Source of the DNA: Flavobacteriaceae bacterium S0862
Lineage (GTDB): Bacteria; Bacteroidota; Bacteroidia; Flavobacteriales; Flavobacteriaceae
DNA: 64,000 nucleotides
NCBI GenBank assembly: GCA_023015825.1
Contig: JALKAW010000003.1
Location: 1-64,000 of the forward strand
Direction of reading: 5' to 3'
This document shows, piece by piece, positions 18,832 through 26,388 of this stretch (positions within the stretch are counted from its first letter, which is position 1; every line of letters begins with the position of its first letter). A program made the position numbers and the translations under genes. Under the pieces are notes generated by a model, which saw only the letters and a list, made by a program, of their open reading frames with translations, was not told where the DNA came from and did not search any database.

Positions 18832-19201
18832 CTATATCTATTAACATAGCAGATATGCCCACAAGCAAAGCTCCAACTCCCGTAACAATAACACCAATAG
18901 TCAAAACTGTTGATCCTGTTTTATCTATTGCTTTTACCTCTTTTATTTGCATTGTATCTATTGGTTTAATAACATCTGCAGTTCTTTCATTTTTCACACT
19001 ATAATATTTACCGTTTTCCTTAACAATTCTATCATATTTTAATTTCTCATTGTCCTTTGTAATTACCCTTACAGCAGTATCCATTTTAGATGCTTCTTCA
19101 ATACTTATTGGCGCTGATTTATAAACCGTACAGCCTTGTAATAAAATTAAAAATGATAGTACAAAAGCTACTGGTTTTAAATATTCATTAATTGCTTTCA
19201 T
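18824..19201 (-). CDS. Small lipoprotein with C-terminal membrane segment
   Basis: 125 residues. A lipoprotein signal peptide ends at LILLQGC (Cys at about 24). A polar domain follows with the pattern TVYKSAPISIEEA, seen in many Bacteroidetes lipoproteins, and with ENGKYYSVK. The protein ends in a hydrophobic segment with TIGVIVTGVGALLVGISAML (about 101-120). The function is unknown. Upstream lies one of three copies of a shared palindromic box (19274-19295), so it is probably co-regulated with the genes at 20612 and 22561. Its end overlaps the truncated lipoprotein frame at 18565-18831. Confidence 0.7.
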   Translation of the reverse strand: MKAINEYLKPVAFVLSFLILLQGCTVYKSAPISIEEASKMDTAVRVITKDNEKLKYDRIVKENGKYYSVKNERTADVIKPIDTMQIKEVKAIDKTGSTVLTIGVIVTGVGALLVGISAMLIDIAY

Positions 19202-19273
19202 GATAATCTATTTTGGTTAATTAGAAAAAGGAACTTAAAATTAATTAAAGCATTAAATTACCACTTCAAAAAA

Positions 19274-19295
19274 CATTAACCTATGATTCTAATCA
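19274..19295 (-). promoter_or_regulatory. Shared palindromic box, copy A
   Basis: CATTAACC followed by TGATTCTAATCA (palindrome TGAT-N4-ATCA, 19284-19295), about 80 bp upstream of the lipoprotein start at 19201. The same arrangement is found before the genes at 20612-21988 and 22561-22962, with preceding TTCAAAAAA-type sequence also shared. It is a candidate operator. Confidence 0.55.
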
Positions 19296-19320
19296 TGTTG
19301 AAAATTAAGTTATTAAGGGC

Positions 19321-19429
19321 GTGAAAGAAGAAGAACAAGAACCAAGTAAACTAGGTAATATCATTATCGTTATTTTTATTAAAACTAGCTATAATTTCTG
19401 TAGTTCAACTAGCCAATGAGTTTGCTTAA
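19321..19429 (+). pseudogene. Small membrane-peptide gene, copy A, frameshifted
   Basis: From GTG at 19321 the frame reads VKEEEQEPSKLGNIIIVIFI. One extra base near 19380 then breaks it; correcting the shift gives LAIISVVQLANEFA and a stop at 19427. Copy B at 22122-22217 reads EQQPSKLGDIIIVVILILAI then VSAVQLALKFA. Both encode a short polar head and one membrane segment. Confidence 0.5.
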
Positions 19430-19445
19430 TTACTATATTTGGAAT

Positions 19446-19562
19446 ATGAAAAATATTATCTGGAACAGATTTCTTTACAAATGCACTTCTCTGTCTGTTT
19501 ATGGATTGTATTATGACTTAAAAATTGGTCGTAAATATTCTGTAAGAATAAGATTTTGGTAA
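19446..19562 (+). CDS. Possible 38-residue peptide
   Basis: An ATG frame of 38 codons rich in aromatic and basic residues (ends KYSVRIRFW). There is no homology I recognise and no clear ribosome binding site. It may be chance; listed because the surrounding region otherwise holds only decayed small genes. Confidence 0.15.
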   Translation: MKNIIWNRFLYKCTSLSVYGLYYDLKIGRKYSVRIRFW

Positions 19563-19875
19563 AGTAAGTGTTTTACACATATTCTAATAAGTACTTATCA
19601 TCTTGGGGTTTTTAGTTCATAAAAAGAGCAGACAACAATAATAACTCATCAACCAATCAATCAAAAACATGAATTACCCACTCAGCCTGTCATCTGCTCC
19701 TTTAACAAAGTTAACAGGTAAGCCTAAATTTAACTATGACTTTAGTCAGTTATAGATAAGATTTTAATTCTTTCATAACTATGATTTTTAAATTACAGTA
19801 ATAAATTATACTTATTTTAAACAGATAACAATTGGAGTTTCGCCAACCTTTTTGTGAATTTTTAGCTTCTAATTA

Positions 19876-20304
19876 TTAAAGTCTATCCACTGAAGTTTTT
19901 AACTCTTTTTGCCATAAAAGGTGTCCGATTGAGAGAAAACTAACCATGTAAACTACCAAAAAAGTTAATGCTAAACTTCCGAACTCAAATACAAATGCAA
20001 TTATTATAAATGTAATAATGCCACCAAGCCAATGGATTAAGTTAATTTTAGTTATAATAACATTTGTCTCTGTTTTATCTCTCAAAAGAGATTCACGTAA
20101 TTTTATCATAACTGCAATAGTTGGTATTGAAGTAATAAGACTTACTATAATAGTTATTACAATAAAAGGAATTATAATCGATATTGTAGACATTAAATGG
20201 TATTCCATTTTTATAAGTATTATTGGAATACTCAAAACAGTCGCTAATAGACTTCCTAATAAAACAGTCTTAAACCAAACAATTATATATTTTTTTACTT
20301 TCAT
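19876..20304 (-). CDS. Small integral membrane protein
   Basis: 142 residues with four predicted membrane segments (about 10-31, 38-62, 92-108 and 110-128) and a basic C-terminus. I recognise no family. The neighbour at 20372-20581 is also a small membrane protein on the same strand, so they may be co-transcribed. The function is unknown. Confidence 0.6.
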   Translation of the reverse strand: MKVKKYIIVWFKTVLLGSLLATVLSIPIILIKMEYHLMSTISIIIPFIVITIIVSLITSIPTIAVMIKLRESLLRDKTETNVIITKINLIHWLGGIITFIIIAFVFEFGSLALTFLVVYMVSFLSIGHLLWQKELKTSVDRL

Positions 20305-20310
20305 TATTTC

Positions 20311-20361
20311 CTAATGAGTTTTATCTTCTAATGATAGTTTATTGAAGTGGTATAGGTTTAT
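20311..20361 (-). pseudogene. N-terminal remnant of the MTLYxFNKL small-protein family
   Basis: The minus strand reads INLYHFNKLSLEDKTH and a stop. It matches MTLYDFNKLTLEEKQ at 18391-18543, but the start codon has become ATA and the gene ends after 16 codons. It lies between two membrane-protein genes. Confidence 0.5.
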
Positions 20362-20371
20362 TTATCTATTT

Positions 20372-20581
20372 TTAAGATAGTAAATAAAAATATGCAATAA
20401 ATAAAACTGCAATTAAGACTACCATGAGCGTGTAACTTAATATTAAATCAATTATTAGCTTATAATTTTCCCTTTTTCGGTTTTTTGATTTTTTTACTAC
20501 GGTATAAATAATAGCAAATGGAATTGCAAGAACCAGAGCATAAATAACCGAATAGATTTCAACTATTTGATTTAGTTTCAT
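20372..20581 (-). CDS. Small two-segment membrane protein
   Basis: 69 residues with two membrane segments (about 8-28 and 44-67) separated by a basic loop KKSKNRKRENYK. There is no recognised family. It is 30 bp downstream of the leucine-rich-repeat gene and may share its transcript. Confidence 0.55.
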   Translation of the reverse strand: MKLNQIVEIYSVIYALVLAIPFAIIYTVVKKSKNRKRENYKLIIDLILSYTLMVVLIAVLFIAYFYLLS

Positions 20582-20611
20582 AGGTAGTACTTTTAATTCA
20601 ATTAATCCTTT

Positions 20612-21988
20612 TTAATTAACTATAACCTTTTCAACCACCACCACTTCTTCAAATTTTATAGAAACCAAGTAAATACCTTTTGGTAAGCCAGATAAATCTA
20701 TAACATGGTCTTTTGCAACGCTATCAATTTTCTGGGTGGTTACAATTTTTCCAAGAAGGCTATAAACCGTTATGTTATCTGCCGAAATATTATGGATATT
20801 CAAGTGTCCTTTTGTTGGATTTGGAAAAATAGAAACCCTCTCAAGCATTATATTTTCTTTTGACAAGGAGGCGCAATCTTCACTATAAGTTGCTATTGCA
20901 TCTTTTATGCCAGCCCAATTTGTGTCTGAATACGCTTTATTATCTACTTGTATACAGGTTAAGGCTGGATTTTCTATAAAAGAACTAATATTTGCATCTA
21001 AATTTGAATTATTTGTGTTCTTTATATTCAAATCTGTTAATTGATTATTATTACATCTCAACGATATTAATGCAGTATTTGTACTAACATCTAATGTTGT
21101 CAATTGATTATACCCACAATACAACGATATTAATGCAGTATTTGTACTAACATCTAATGTTGTTAATTGATTATACCAACAATCCAACCATTTTAATGCT
21201 GTAAGTGTACTAACATTTAATGATGTTAATTGATTAATTTGACAATCCAAATATTCCAATGCTGCTAGTGTACTAACATCTAATGACGTTAATAGATTAA
21301 ACTCACAATAAAACGTTGTTAATGCCGTAAGTGAACTAACATTTAAGGATGCTAATAGATTTTTGCTACAACTCAAAGTTATTAACGCCGTGTTTGTACT
21401 AACATTTAATGACGTTAATTGATTACTATCACATCCCAAAAATTCCAATGCTGTGTTTGTACTAACATCTAATTCTGTTAATTGATTATCATCACATCCC
21501 AAATATTCCAATGCTGTGTTTGTACTAACATCCAATTCTGTTAATTGATTATCAGAACATACCAAATATTCCAATGCTGTGTTTGTACTAACATCTAATG
21601 ACGTTAATTGATTATCATGACACCGCAAAGTTGATAATGCAGTATTTGTGCTAACATCTAATGACTTTAATTGATTATTACTACAATTCAAATATTCTAA
21701 TGCTGTGAGCGAACGAACATCTAATGACGTTAATTGATTTTGATAGCAAAACAAACTTGTCAATAAAACAAAATCCTGAATACCTTCTAGATTGGTTATA
21801 CTATTACCAGCAACATTTAGGGTAGTTAAAGTATTAATGTTTGATGTCAAGACTTGTCCATCAGGGATGCCACTATCAATACCTAATTGGATTAATCTAG
21901 ATTCAAAATTTACATCAGGAATTTGGGTGTATTGTGCAAAAATTGATGTAGTGGCACAAAGTAACGTGAAAAGTACTAATTTTTTCAT
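20612..21988 (-). CDS. Secreted leucine-rich-repeat protein with T9SS sorting domain
   Basis: 458 residues. Signal peptide MKKLVLFTLLCATTSIFAQ. From about residue 85 there are eleven full 21-residue repeats of the form LTSLDVSTNTALEYLxCxxNQ, a Bacteroidetes-type LRR that stacks into a solenoid. A Cys-containing cap (PALTCIQVDN) follows. The last 75 residues are a type A T9SS C-terminal signal (SIFPNPTKGHLNI and a final KGIYLVSI..EKVIVN). The protein is therefore exported across the outer membrane and probably attached to the cell surface; a binding role is likely, the ligand unknown. The 63-bp DNA repeats make the locus prone to repeat-number change. A shared palindromic box lies upstream (22080-22101). 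Confidence 0.9.
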   Translation of the reverse strand: MKKLVLFTLLCATTSIFAQYTQIPDVNFESRLIQLGIDSGIPDGQVLTSNINTLTTLNVAGNSITNLEGIQDFVLLTSLFCYQNQLTSLDVRSLTALEYLNCSNNQLKSLDVSTNTALSTLRCHDNQLTSLDVSTNTALEYLVCSDNQLTELDVSTNTALEYLGCDDNQLTELDVSTNTALEFLGCDSNQLTSLNVSTNTALITLSCSKNLLASLNVSSLTALTTFYCEFNLLTSLDVSTLAALEYLDCQINQLTSLNVSTLTALKWLDCWYNQLTTLDVSTNTALISLYCGYNQLTTLDVSTNTALISLRCNNNQLTDLNIKNTNNSNLDANISSFIENPALTCIQVDNKAYSDTNWAGIKDAIATYSEDCASLSKENIMLERVSIFPNPTKGHLNIHNISADNITVYSLLGKIVTTQKIDSVAKDHVIDLSGLPKGIYLVSIKFEEVVVVEKVIVN

Positions 21989-22079
21989 GATAAATCCTTT
22001 TATTCATTTCTGTAACCAATAGAATTGATTAGTAAAAAATTGTTTTTTTAATAAAATTTTAAATTACCACTTCAAAAAA

Positions 22080-22101
22080 CATTAACCTATGATATTAATC
22101 A
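22080..22101 (-). promoter_or_regulatory. Shared palindromic box, copy B
   Basis: CATTAACC followed by TGATATTAATCA at 22090-22101 (TGAT-N4-ATCA), about 100 bp upstream of the LRR gene start at 21988. The 12 bp before it (ACCACTTCAAAA) are identical to copy A. Confidence 0.55.
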
Positions 22102-22121
22102 GTTTGAAAATCAACCATTAA

Positions 22122-22217
22122 GAGCAACAACCAAGTAAATTAGGCGATATAATTATCGTTGTAATATTAATACTAGCTATAGTATCTGCTGTTCAACTTG
22201 CTTTGAAGTTTGCTTAA
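22122..22217 (+). pseudogene. Small membrane-peptide gene, copy B, without start codon
   Basis: The frame reads EQQPSKLGDIIIVVILILAI then VSAVQLALKFA and a stop at 22215. The codon just before is a stop and there is no ATG or GTG in the preserved part. It aligns base for base with copy A (19321-19429) except for one indel. A plus-strand terminator about 165 bp downstream hints that this strand was, or is, transcribed. Confidence 0.45.
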
Positions 22218-22381
22218 CTTCTGATTAATTTTTTGAATCCATGTAACATTTTTATTGTTGTATCGTCTATAAGTTATAAGTGGTAATTAAAGGATGAAAC
22301 AAAAAGTAAATGAATTAAATCATCAATAAAAAGAAACATAAATTAATTACAAATCATCAATCATATCAAATCATAAACTAA

Positions 22382-22407
22382 GGGCTCGTTAATTCGACCC
22401 TTTTTTT
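22382..22407 (+). terminator. Rho-independent terminator
   Basis: GGGCTCG and CGACCC arms around TTAATT, then seven T (22401-22407). No annotated plus-strand gene ends here, so it may end a small RNA or the small-peptide transcript. Confidence 0.6.
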
Positions 22408-22560
22408 ATTAGAACTAATTAATATTAAGTATGTTCTTTAATAAATCACTTGGTTCAATATTTCTAGTAAGATCAGTTAACCTAATTTCTTCTTTAAAAA
22501 AAACTTGGTAAGAATTATAAATTTAATTGAAAAAAGTATCGATTAATCAATGTTATAATA

Positions 22561-22962
22561 TTAAAATGTAAATGCTATGGATATTCCAGAATATTTAAAC
22601 TCTTTGTTAAGTCCTACTGCACCATTTTGTAATTGAATATTTGCTTTCTTTCTATGATCCCCAGCGTTTGAAAACAAAACAAAACTAGTCAATCCAACTC
22701 CTATACCTGAATACACTAATGGCATTCCATCTTGACAATCACTTAACAAACATTTATTTATATTAGTTGCTATTCCACCAGCTATCAATGCAACTCCCCC
22801 ACCAAGAACAACCCAAGCCGCAGTCAAATTGGCTTTCTTTTTCTGTATATGAAATTCATAGAGTTCTTGGGGGGTTTTTTGTGATTCTGTTTCGGCTAAT
22901 TGTGCAAGTGACAGATTAACAGATCCCAAACAAAATATTAGAGATAAAAATATTGCTTTCAT
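22561..22962 (-). CDS. Exported small membrane protein
   Basis: 133 residues. Signal peptide ending LSLAQ (about residue 21). A short helix with ELYEFHIQKKKANL precedes a glycine-rich hydrophobic segment VVLGGGVALIAGGIA (about 51-65), a two-Cys loop (KCLLSDC) and a second segment (about 79-97). There is no family I can name. The palindromic box copy C lies 42 bp upstream of the start, making it the closest of the three co-regulated candidates. Confidence 0.65.
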   Translation of the reverse strand: MKAIFLSLIFCLGSVNLSLAQLAETESQKTPQELYEFHIQKKKANLTAAWVVLGGGVALIAGGIATNINKCLLSDCQDGMPLVYSGIGVGLTSFVLFSNAGDHRKKANIQLQNGAVGLNKEFKYSGISIAFTF

Positions 22963-23003
22963 GACTTTGATTTATTAGAAAAGTAAATTACAATTTCAAG
23001 AAA

Positions 23004-23025
23004 CATTAACCAATGATATATATCA
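23004..23025 (-). promoter_or_regulatory. Shared palindromic box, copy C
   Basis: CATTAACC followed by the perfect palindrome TGATATATATCA (23014-23025). The flanks have diverged from copies A and B while the box is kept, which supports selection on it. Confidence 0.55.
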
Positions 23026-23191
23026 GTATGTAATTATGAAGCAAATAATCTTACGCCTTTTGTTTTTTATATCTTGTACTGAATAAGCTGATATTAAATT
23101 GACTTGTTATAAAAATGATAAAAACTAAGAGTAGTTAAATAGATTAGCTTAGCAACCTAAAAGAATAAAATACTTGGACTTTTGCACAAAA

Positions 23192-23218
23192 AAACCGTTG
23201 AAGTAACTTCAACGGTTT
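23192..23218 (-). terminator. Terminator of the rplM-rpsI-rpsB-tsf operon
   Basis: A 13-bp inverted repeat, AAACCGTTGAAGT and its complement, with almost no spacer. On the minus strand it is followed by a T run from the A-rich sequence at 23187-23194. It lies about 60 bp after the tsf stop. Confidence 0.85.
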
Positions 23219-23277
23219 AATATAATTTGTGTATAAGCTGTCAACCTATTTTAGGATGACTCATAATTAAGAATTGA

Positions 23278-24252
23278 TTATCCTAAAGATACACGCTTAA
23301 ATCCTGTTACAGCTACATCACCATAAGTGTTAATATACCCTGCAACGTTTAATTTTTCGTCTTTAATAAAATCTTGATCAAGTAAACATTGTTCTTTATC
23401 AAGAGTTGTATTATCTGAAATGAAACGCTCCATTTTACCTGGAAGGATTCTATCCCAAATTTGCTCTGGTTTTCCTTCAGCTTTCAATTCAGCTTTTGCA
23501 TCTTCTTCTGCTTGGGCTAATACTTCTGGAGTTAATTGCGCCATAGAAATATACTTAGGTACATTTTTAAGCGTTTTTCCTAAACGACCAAGTTCGATAT
23601 TATCTTTTTCAATAACAGCAATTCTTGCTTCAGTTTCTGATGCCACAAAAGCAGGATCAAAATCTTTGTAAGACAATGTTGTTGCTCCCATTGATGCTAC
23701 TTGCATTGCTAAATCTTTAGTCAAAACATCAGCTTTATCAATAGCATTGTTCAAACCAACTAAAGCTGCAATTTTTCCAATATGAGTATAGGCTCCAACG
23801 TAAGGTGCTTCGATTCTTTCAAATGCAGTGATATCAATTTTTTCGCCAATAACACCTGTTTGTTCAATAAGTTTTTCAGCAACAGTCATACCTCCAAAGT
23901 CGGCAGCTAAAAAGTCTTCTTTGTTAGAATGATTAATAGCTATGTTTACGAACTCTTCGGCTAAAGCTTTATAAGTATCGTTTTTAGCAACGAAATCTGT
24001 TTCACAAGCTAATACAATGGCAACACCTACAGTGTTATCATCGTTAATTTTTGTAATTGCAACACCTTCAGATGATTCTCTGTCAGCTCTTTTTGCAGCA
24101 ACTTTCTGTCCTTTTTTACGTAAAACCTCAATTGCTTTTTCAAAATTTCCTTCAGCTTCTACTAAGGCTTTTTTACAATCCATCATTCCTGCACCAGTAG
24201 CTTCTCTAAGCTTTTTTACATCTGCTGCACTTATTTTTACTGTATTTTCCAT
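23278..24252 (-). CDS. tsf: Translation elongation factor Ts
   Basis: 324 residues. The N-terminal UBA-like domain carries VKKLREATGAGMMDCKKAL (about 13-31), and the conserved TDFVAKND motif is near residue 85. EF-Ts exchanges GDP for GTP on EF-Tu. It ends the rplM-rpsI-rpsB-tsf operon, 83 bp after rpsB. A spacer of this length with no terminator suggests read-through. Confidence 0.97.
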   Translation of the reverse strand: MENTVKISAADVKKLREATGAGMMDCKKALVEAEGNFEKAIEVLRKKGQKVAAKRADRESSEGVAITKINDDNTVGVAIVLACETDFVAKNDTYKALAEEFVNIAINHSNKEDFLAADFGGMTVAEKLIEQTGVIGEKIDITAFERIEAPYVGAYTHIGKIAALVGLNNAIDKADVLTKDLAMQVASMGATTLSYKDFDPAFVASETEARIAVIEKDNIELGRLGKTLKNVPKYISMAQLTPEVLAQAEEDAKAELKAEGKPEQIWDRILPGKMERFISDNTTLDKEQCLLDQDFIKDEKLNVAGYINTYGDVAVTGFKRVSLG

Positions 24253-24335
24253 AATGTATTATTATAATAAATAAAAGTCATTTAATTTTTCTGTGATGAA
24301 GAACTAAACGACTTTTATATTTTTTTGAAATAGTT

Positions 24336-25112
24336 TTATTCTTCTTCTTGAGTTGCTGCAACTGGAGCAGCTTCAGCTTTAGCTTTAGGAGCATCTTTTC
24401 CTTCAGCTTTTGCATCTTTTTCAGCTTTTCTATCTGCTAAACCGTTTGCAATGCCATTACTAACATGCGTTAAAATTTTATCGATAGATTTTGAAGCATC
24501 ATCATTTGCTGGTATTACATAATCAACCTGTCTTGGGTCAGAATTTGTATCAACCATTGCAAATATTGGAATGTTTAATTTTTGTGCTTCTTTAATTGCG
24601 ATATGCTCACGCTTAATATCAACTACAAACAAAGCTCCTGGAAGACGTGTCATATCAGAAATAGAACCTAAGTTTTTTTCTAATTTTGCTCTTAAACGGT
24701 CTACTTGTAAACGTTCTTTTTTAGAAAGTGTCATGAATGTTCCATCTTTCTTCATTCTATCAATTGAAGCCATTTTTTTAACAGCTTTTCTAATAGTAAC
24801 AAAGTTAGTTAACATTCCACCTGGCCATCTTTCAGTAATGTAAGGCATGTTTACGTTTCCTGCTTTTTCAGCAACGATATCTTTTGCTTGTTTCTTGGTA
24901 GCTACAAATAAAATTTTTCTACCTGATGCTGCAATTTTTCCTAAAGCTTGAGATGCTTCTTCTAATTTTGCAGCTGTTTTGTAAAGGTTAATTATATGGA
25001 TACCGTTTCGTTCCATATAAATGTATGGAGCCATGTTTGGGTCCCATTTTCTGGTAAGATGTCCAAAGTGTACACCACCATCTAGTAAGTCTTTTACTTC
25101 TACTTTTGCCAT
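24336..25112 (-). CDS. rpsB: 30S ribosomal protein S2
   Basis: 258 residues from the ATG at 25112 (MAKVEVKDLLDGGVHFGH); an in-frame ATG eleven codons upstream lies in the leader and would break the conserved start. It contains the S2 motifs HFGHLTRKWDPNM, RWPGGMLTNF and the Ala/Glu-rich C-terminal tail usual in Bacteroidetes. Binding of S2 to its own leader is known in other bacteria; a folded leader lies just upstream here (25144-25216). Confidence 0.97.
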   Translation of the reverse strand: MAKVEVKDLLDGGVHFGHLTRKWDPNMAPYIYMERNGIHIINLYKTAAKLEEASQALGKIAASGRKILFVATKKQAKDIVAEKAGNVNMPYITERWPGGMLTNFVTIRKAVKKMASIDRMKKDGTFMTLSKKERLQVDRLRAKLEKNLGSISDMTRLPGALFVVDIKREHIAIKEAQKLNIPIFAMVDTNSDPRQVDYVIPANDDASKSIDKILTHVSNGIANGLADRKAEKDAKAEGKDAPKAKAEAAPVAATQEEE

Positions 25113-25143
25113 TTTGTAATAGTTTACGTTCTGTTGAATTAGC

Positions 25144-25216
25144 AATGATTAAGTGGTCTTTATTTTAAATCGCCTTAATCATTTAGATGCTAAACTAAAT
25201 CCTGACATTACTGTCA
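25144..25216 (-). promoter_or_regulatory. Structured leader of rpsB, candidate autoregulatory RNA
   Basis: Three inverted repeats lie between rpsI and rpsB. On the plus strand they are TGACA/TGTCA (25203-25216), ATTTAG/CTAAAT (25181-25200), and a perfect 10-bp pair AATGATTAAG/CTTAATCATT (25144-25153 and 25174-25183). The last two share 25181-25183, so they may be alternative folds. The long stem ends 31 bases before the rpsB start. Confidence 0.5.
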
Positions 25217-25251
25217 TGGACAACAATAACTGGTTTAAATTTCTTTTAATA

Positions 25252-25638
25252 TTAACGTTTAGAGAACTGGAATTTCTTACGCGCTTTCTTCTGTCCGAAT
25301 TTTTTACGCTCAACCATTCTTGGGTCTCTTGTTAATAATCCTTCAGGTTTTAAGATGCCTCTGTTTTCTTCATTAAGCTCACACATTGCGCGAGATAATG
25401 CTAAACGAACAGCTTCTGCCTGACCTGTAACACCACCACCAAATACATTTACTTTTACATCAAAGTTACCTTCGTTGTTAGTCAATGCTAACGGTTGGTT
25501 TACTTTGTACTGTAAAGTAGCTGTTGGGAAGTATGTGTTAACATCTTTTTTGTTGACTGTGATGTTTCCTTTTCCTTCTGAAACATACACACGAGCAACA
25601 GCCGTTTTTCTACGACCAATTTTGTGAATTACTTCCAT
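25252..25638 (-). CDS. rpsI: 30S ribosomal protein S9
   Basis: 128 residues. The protein has the S9 signature with GGGVTGQAEAVRLALSRAL-like sequence (GGGVTGQAEAVRLALSRA at about 67-84), and the basic C-terminal tail ends KKARKKFQFSKR. That tail reaches the ribosomal P site and must end in Lys-Arg, as it does. Its ATG overlaps the rplM stop by one base, so translation is coupled. Confidence 0.97.
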   Translation of the reverse strand: MEVIHKIGRRKTAVARVYVSEGKGNITVNKKDVNTYFPTATLQYKVNQPLALTNNEGNFDVKVNVFGGGVTGQAEAVRLALSRAMCELNEENRGILKPEGLLTRDPRMVERKKFGQKKARKKFQFSKR

Positions 25639-26093
25639 TAGTTAACTTCGTTTAAGTTAATTGCTTTTGGTTTTTGAGCAGCATGAGCATGCTCTGCACC
25701 AACAACAACATTTAAATTACGGAATAAAGCTGCACCTAATTTGTTTTTAGGGAGCATTCCTTTTACTGATTTTTCTACTAATCTTGCTGGATCTTTTCCA
25801 AACATTTCATTAGCAGTAAGCGATCTTTGACCACCTGGATAACCTGTGTGACGAATGTACGTTTTGTCATTCCACTTGTTTCCTGATAAGTTGATTTTTT
25901 CGGCATTAATAACAATAACGTTATCGCCGCAATCAACGTGTGGTGTAAAGTTAGGTTTGTGCTTACCTCTTAAAAGTATTGCTACTTTAGAAGCTAAACG
26001 ACCTAATGTTTGACCTTCAGCATCAACTAAAACCCACTCTTTATTAACAGTAGCTTTGTTTGCCGAAATCGTTTTGTAGCTTAATGTGTCCAC
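25638..26093 (-). CDS. rplM: 50S ribosomal protein L13
   Basis: 151 residues. It has the L13 motifs [37 protein letters not shown] and [13 protein letters not shown]. It is the first gene of the rplM-rpsI-rpsB-tsf operon, a common Bacteroidetes order. A strong promoter lies 49-79 bp upstream (26142-26172). Confidence 0.97.
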   Translation of the reverse strand: MDTLSYKTISANKATVNKEWVLVDAEGQTLGRLASKVAILLRGKHKPNFTPHVDCGDNVIVINAEKINLSGNKWNDKTYIRHTGYPGGQRSLTANEMFGKDPARLVEKSVKGMLPKNKLGAALFRNLNVVVGAEHAHAAQKPKAINLNEVN

Positions 26094-26141
26094 ACTAAAT
26101 TATTTTTCTAAATTAAACATTCCTCTCTCAAAAAGAGTTTG

Positions 26142-26172
26142 CAAATTTACAATTATATATTTGATTAACAAA
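26142..26172 (-). promoter_or_regulatory. Promoter of the rplM operon
   Basis: On the minus strand, TTTG (26172-26169), a 19-bp spacer and TAAATTTG (26149-26142). This is a perfect match to the Bacteroidetes TTTG / TANNTTTG pattern, and the -7 box is identical to that of the tRNA promoter at 15657. Confidence 0.8.
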
Positions 26173-26308
26173 CTCTGTAACACGTTTATTTTCAGAGAAT
26201 ATTTTAAGTCTTGAGTTTGATAAATTTTTAGGGCTTTAAAAGTTAAACTTTTCTCAAAGCATCATGTTATCTAAAGCAACTATTTTAGTTTTAATCTATA
26301 TTTTATTT

Positions 26309-26369
26309 CTATTGACCGGATTAAGTGTGTATATTTTAAGGACTAACTATAGTTTAGCAAGGTCAATAG
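26309..26369. promoter_or_regulatory. Inverted repeat upstream of the DUF5916 gene
   Basis: CTATTGACC at 26309-26317 is repeated in inverse as GGTCAATAG at 26361-26369, with a 43-bp interval that contains the palindrome AACTATAGTT. It lies 20-80 bp before the ATG at 26389. It is a candidate operator or leader hairpin. Confidence 0.35.
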
Positions 26370-26388
26370 TAAATCAATCAAAAATCTC

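Larger units (their letters stand above)
19202..19875. other. Gene-poor stretch with regulatory box and decayed small genes
   Basis: 674 bp. It holds the shared box at 19274-19295, a frameshifted small-gene copy at 19321-19429, and a possible 38-codon frame at 19446-19562. Bases 19563-19875 show nothing I can support. Confidence 0.6.
21989..22560. other. Intergenic region with box B, a small-gene relic and a terminator
   Basis: 572 bp. It contains the regulatory box at 22080-22101, the small-gene copy at 22122-22217 and a plus-strand terminator at 22382-22407. From 22408 to 22560 I see nothing. Confidence 0.6.
22963..23277. other. Intergenic region with box C and the tsf terminator
   Basis: 315 bp. 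It holds the box at 23004-23025 and the terminator at 23192-23218. No intact gene is seen. Confidence 0.6.

Noticed and set aside
20612-21988. CRISPR-like regular 63-bp periodicity
   Set aside because: The period is 21 codons in frame and encodes leucine-rich repeats; there are no unique spacers.
23037-23087. Short lipoprotein-like peptide MKQIILRLLFFISCTE on the plus strand
   Set aside because: Only 16 codons and no conserved partner; probably chance in AT-rich DNA.
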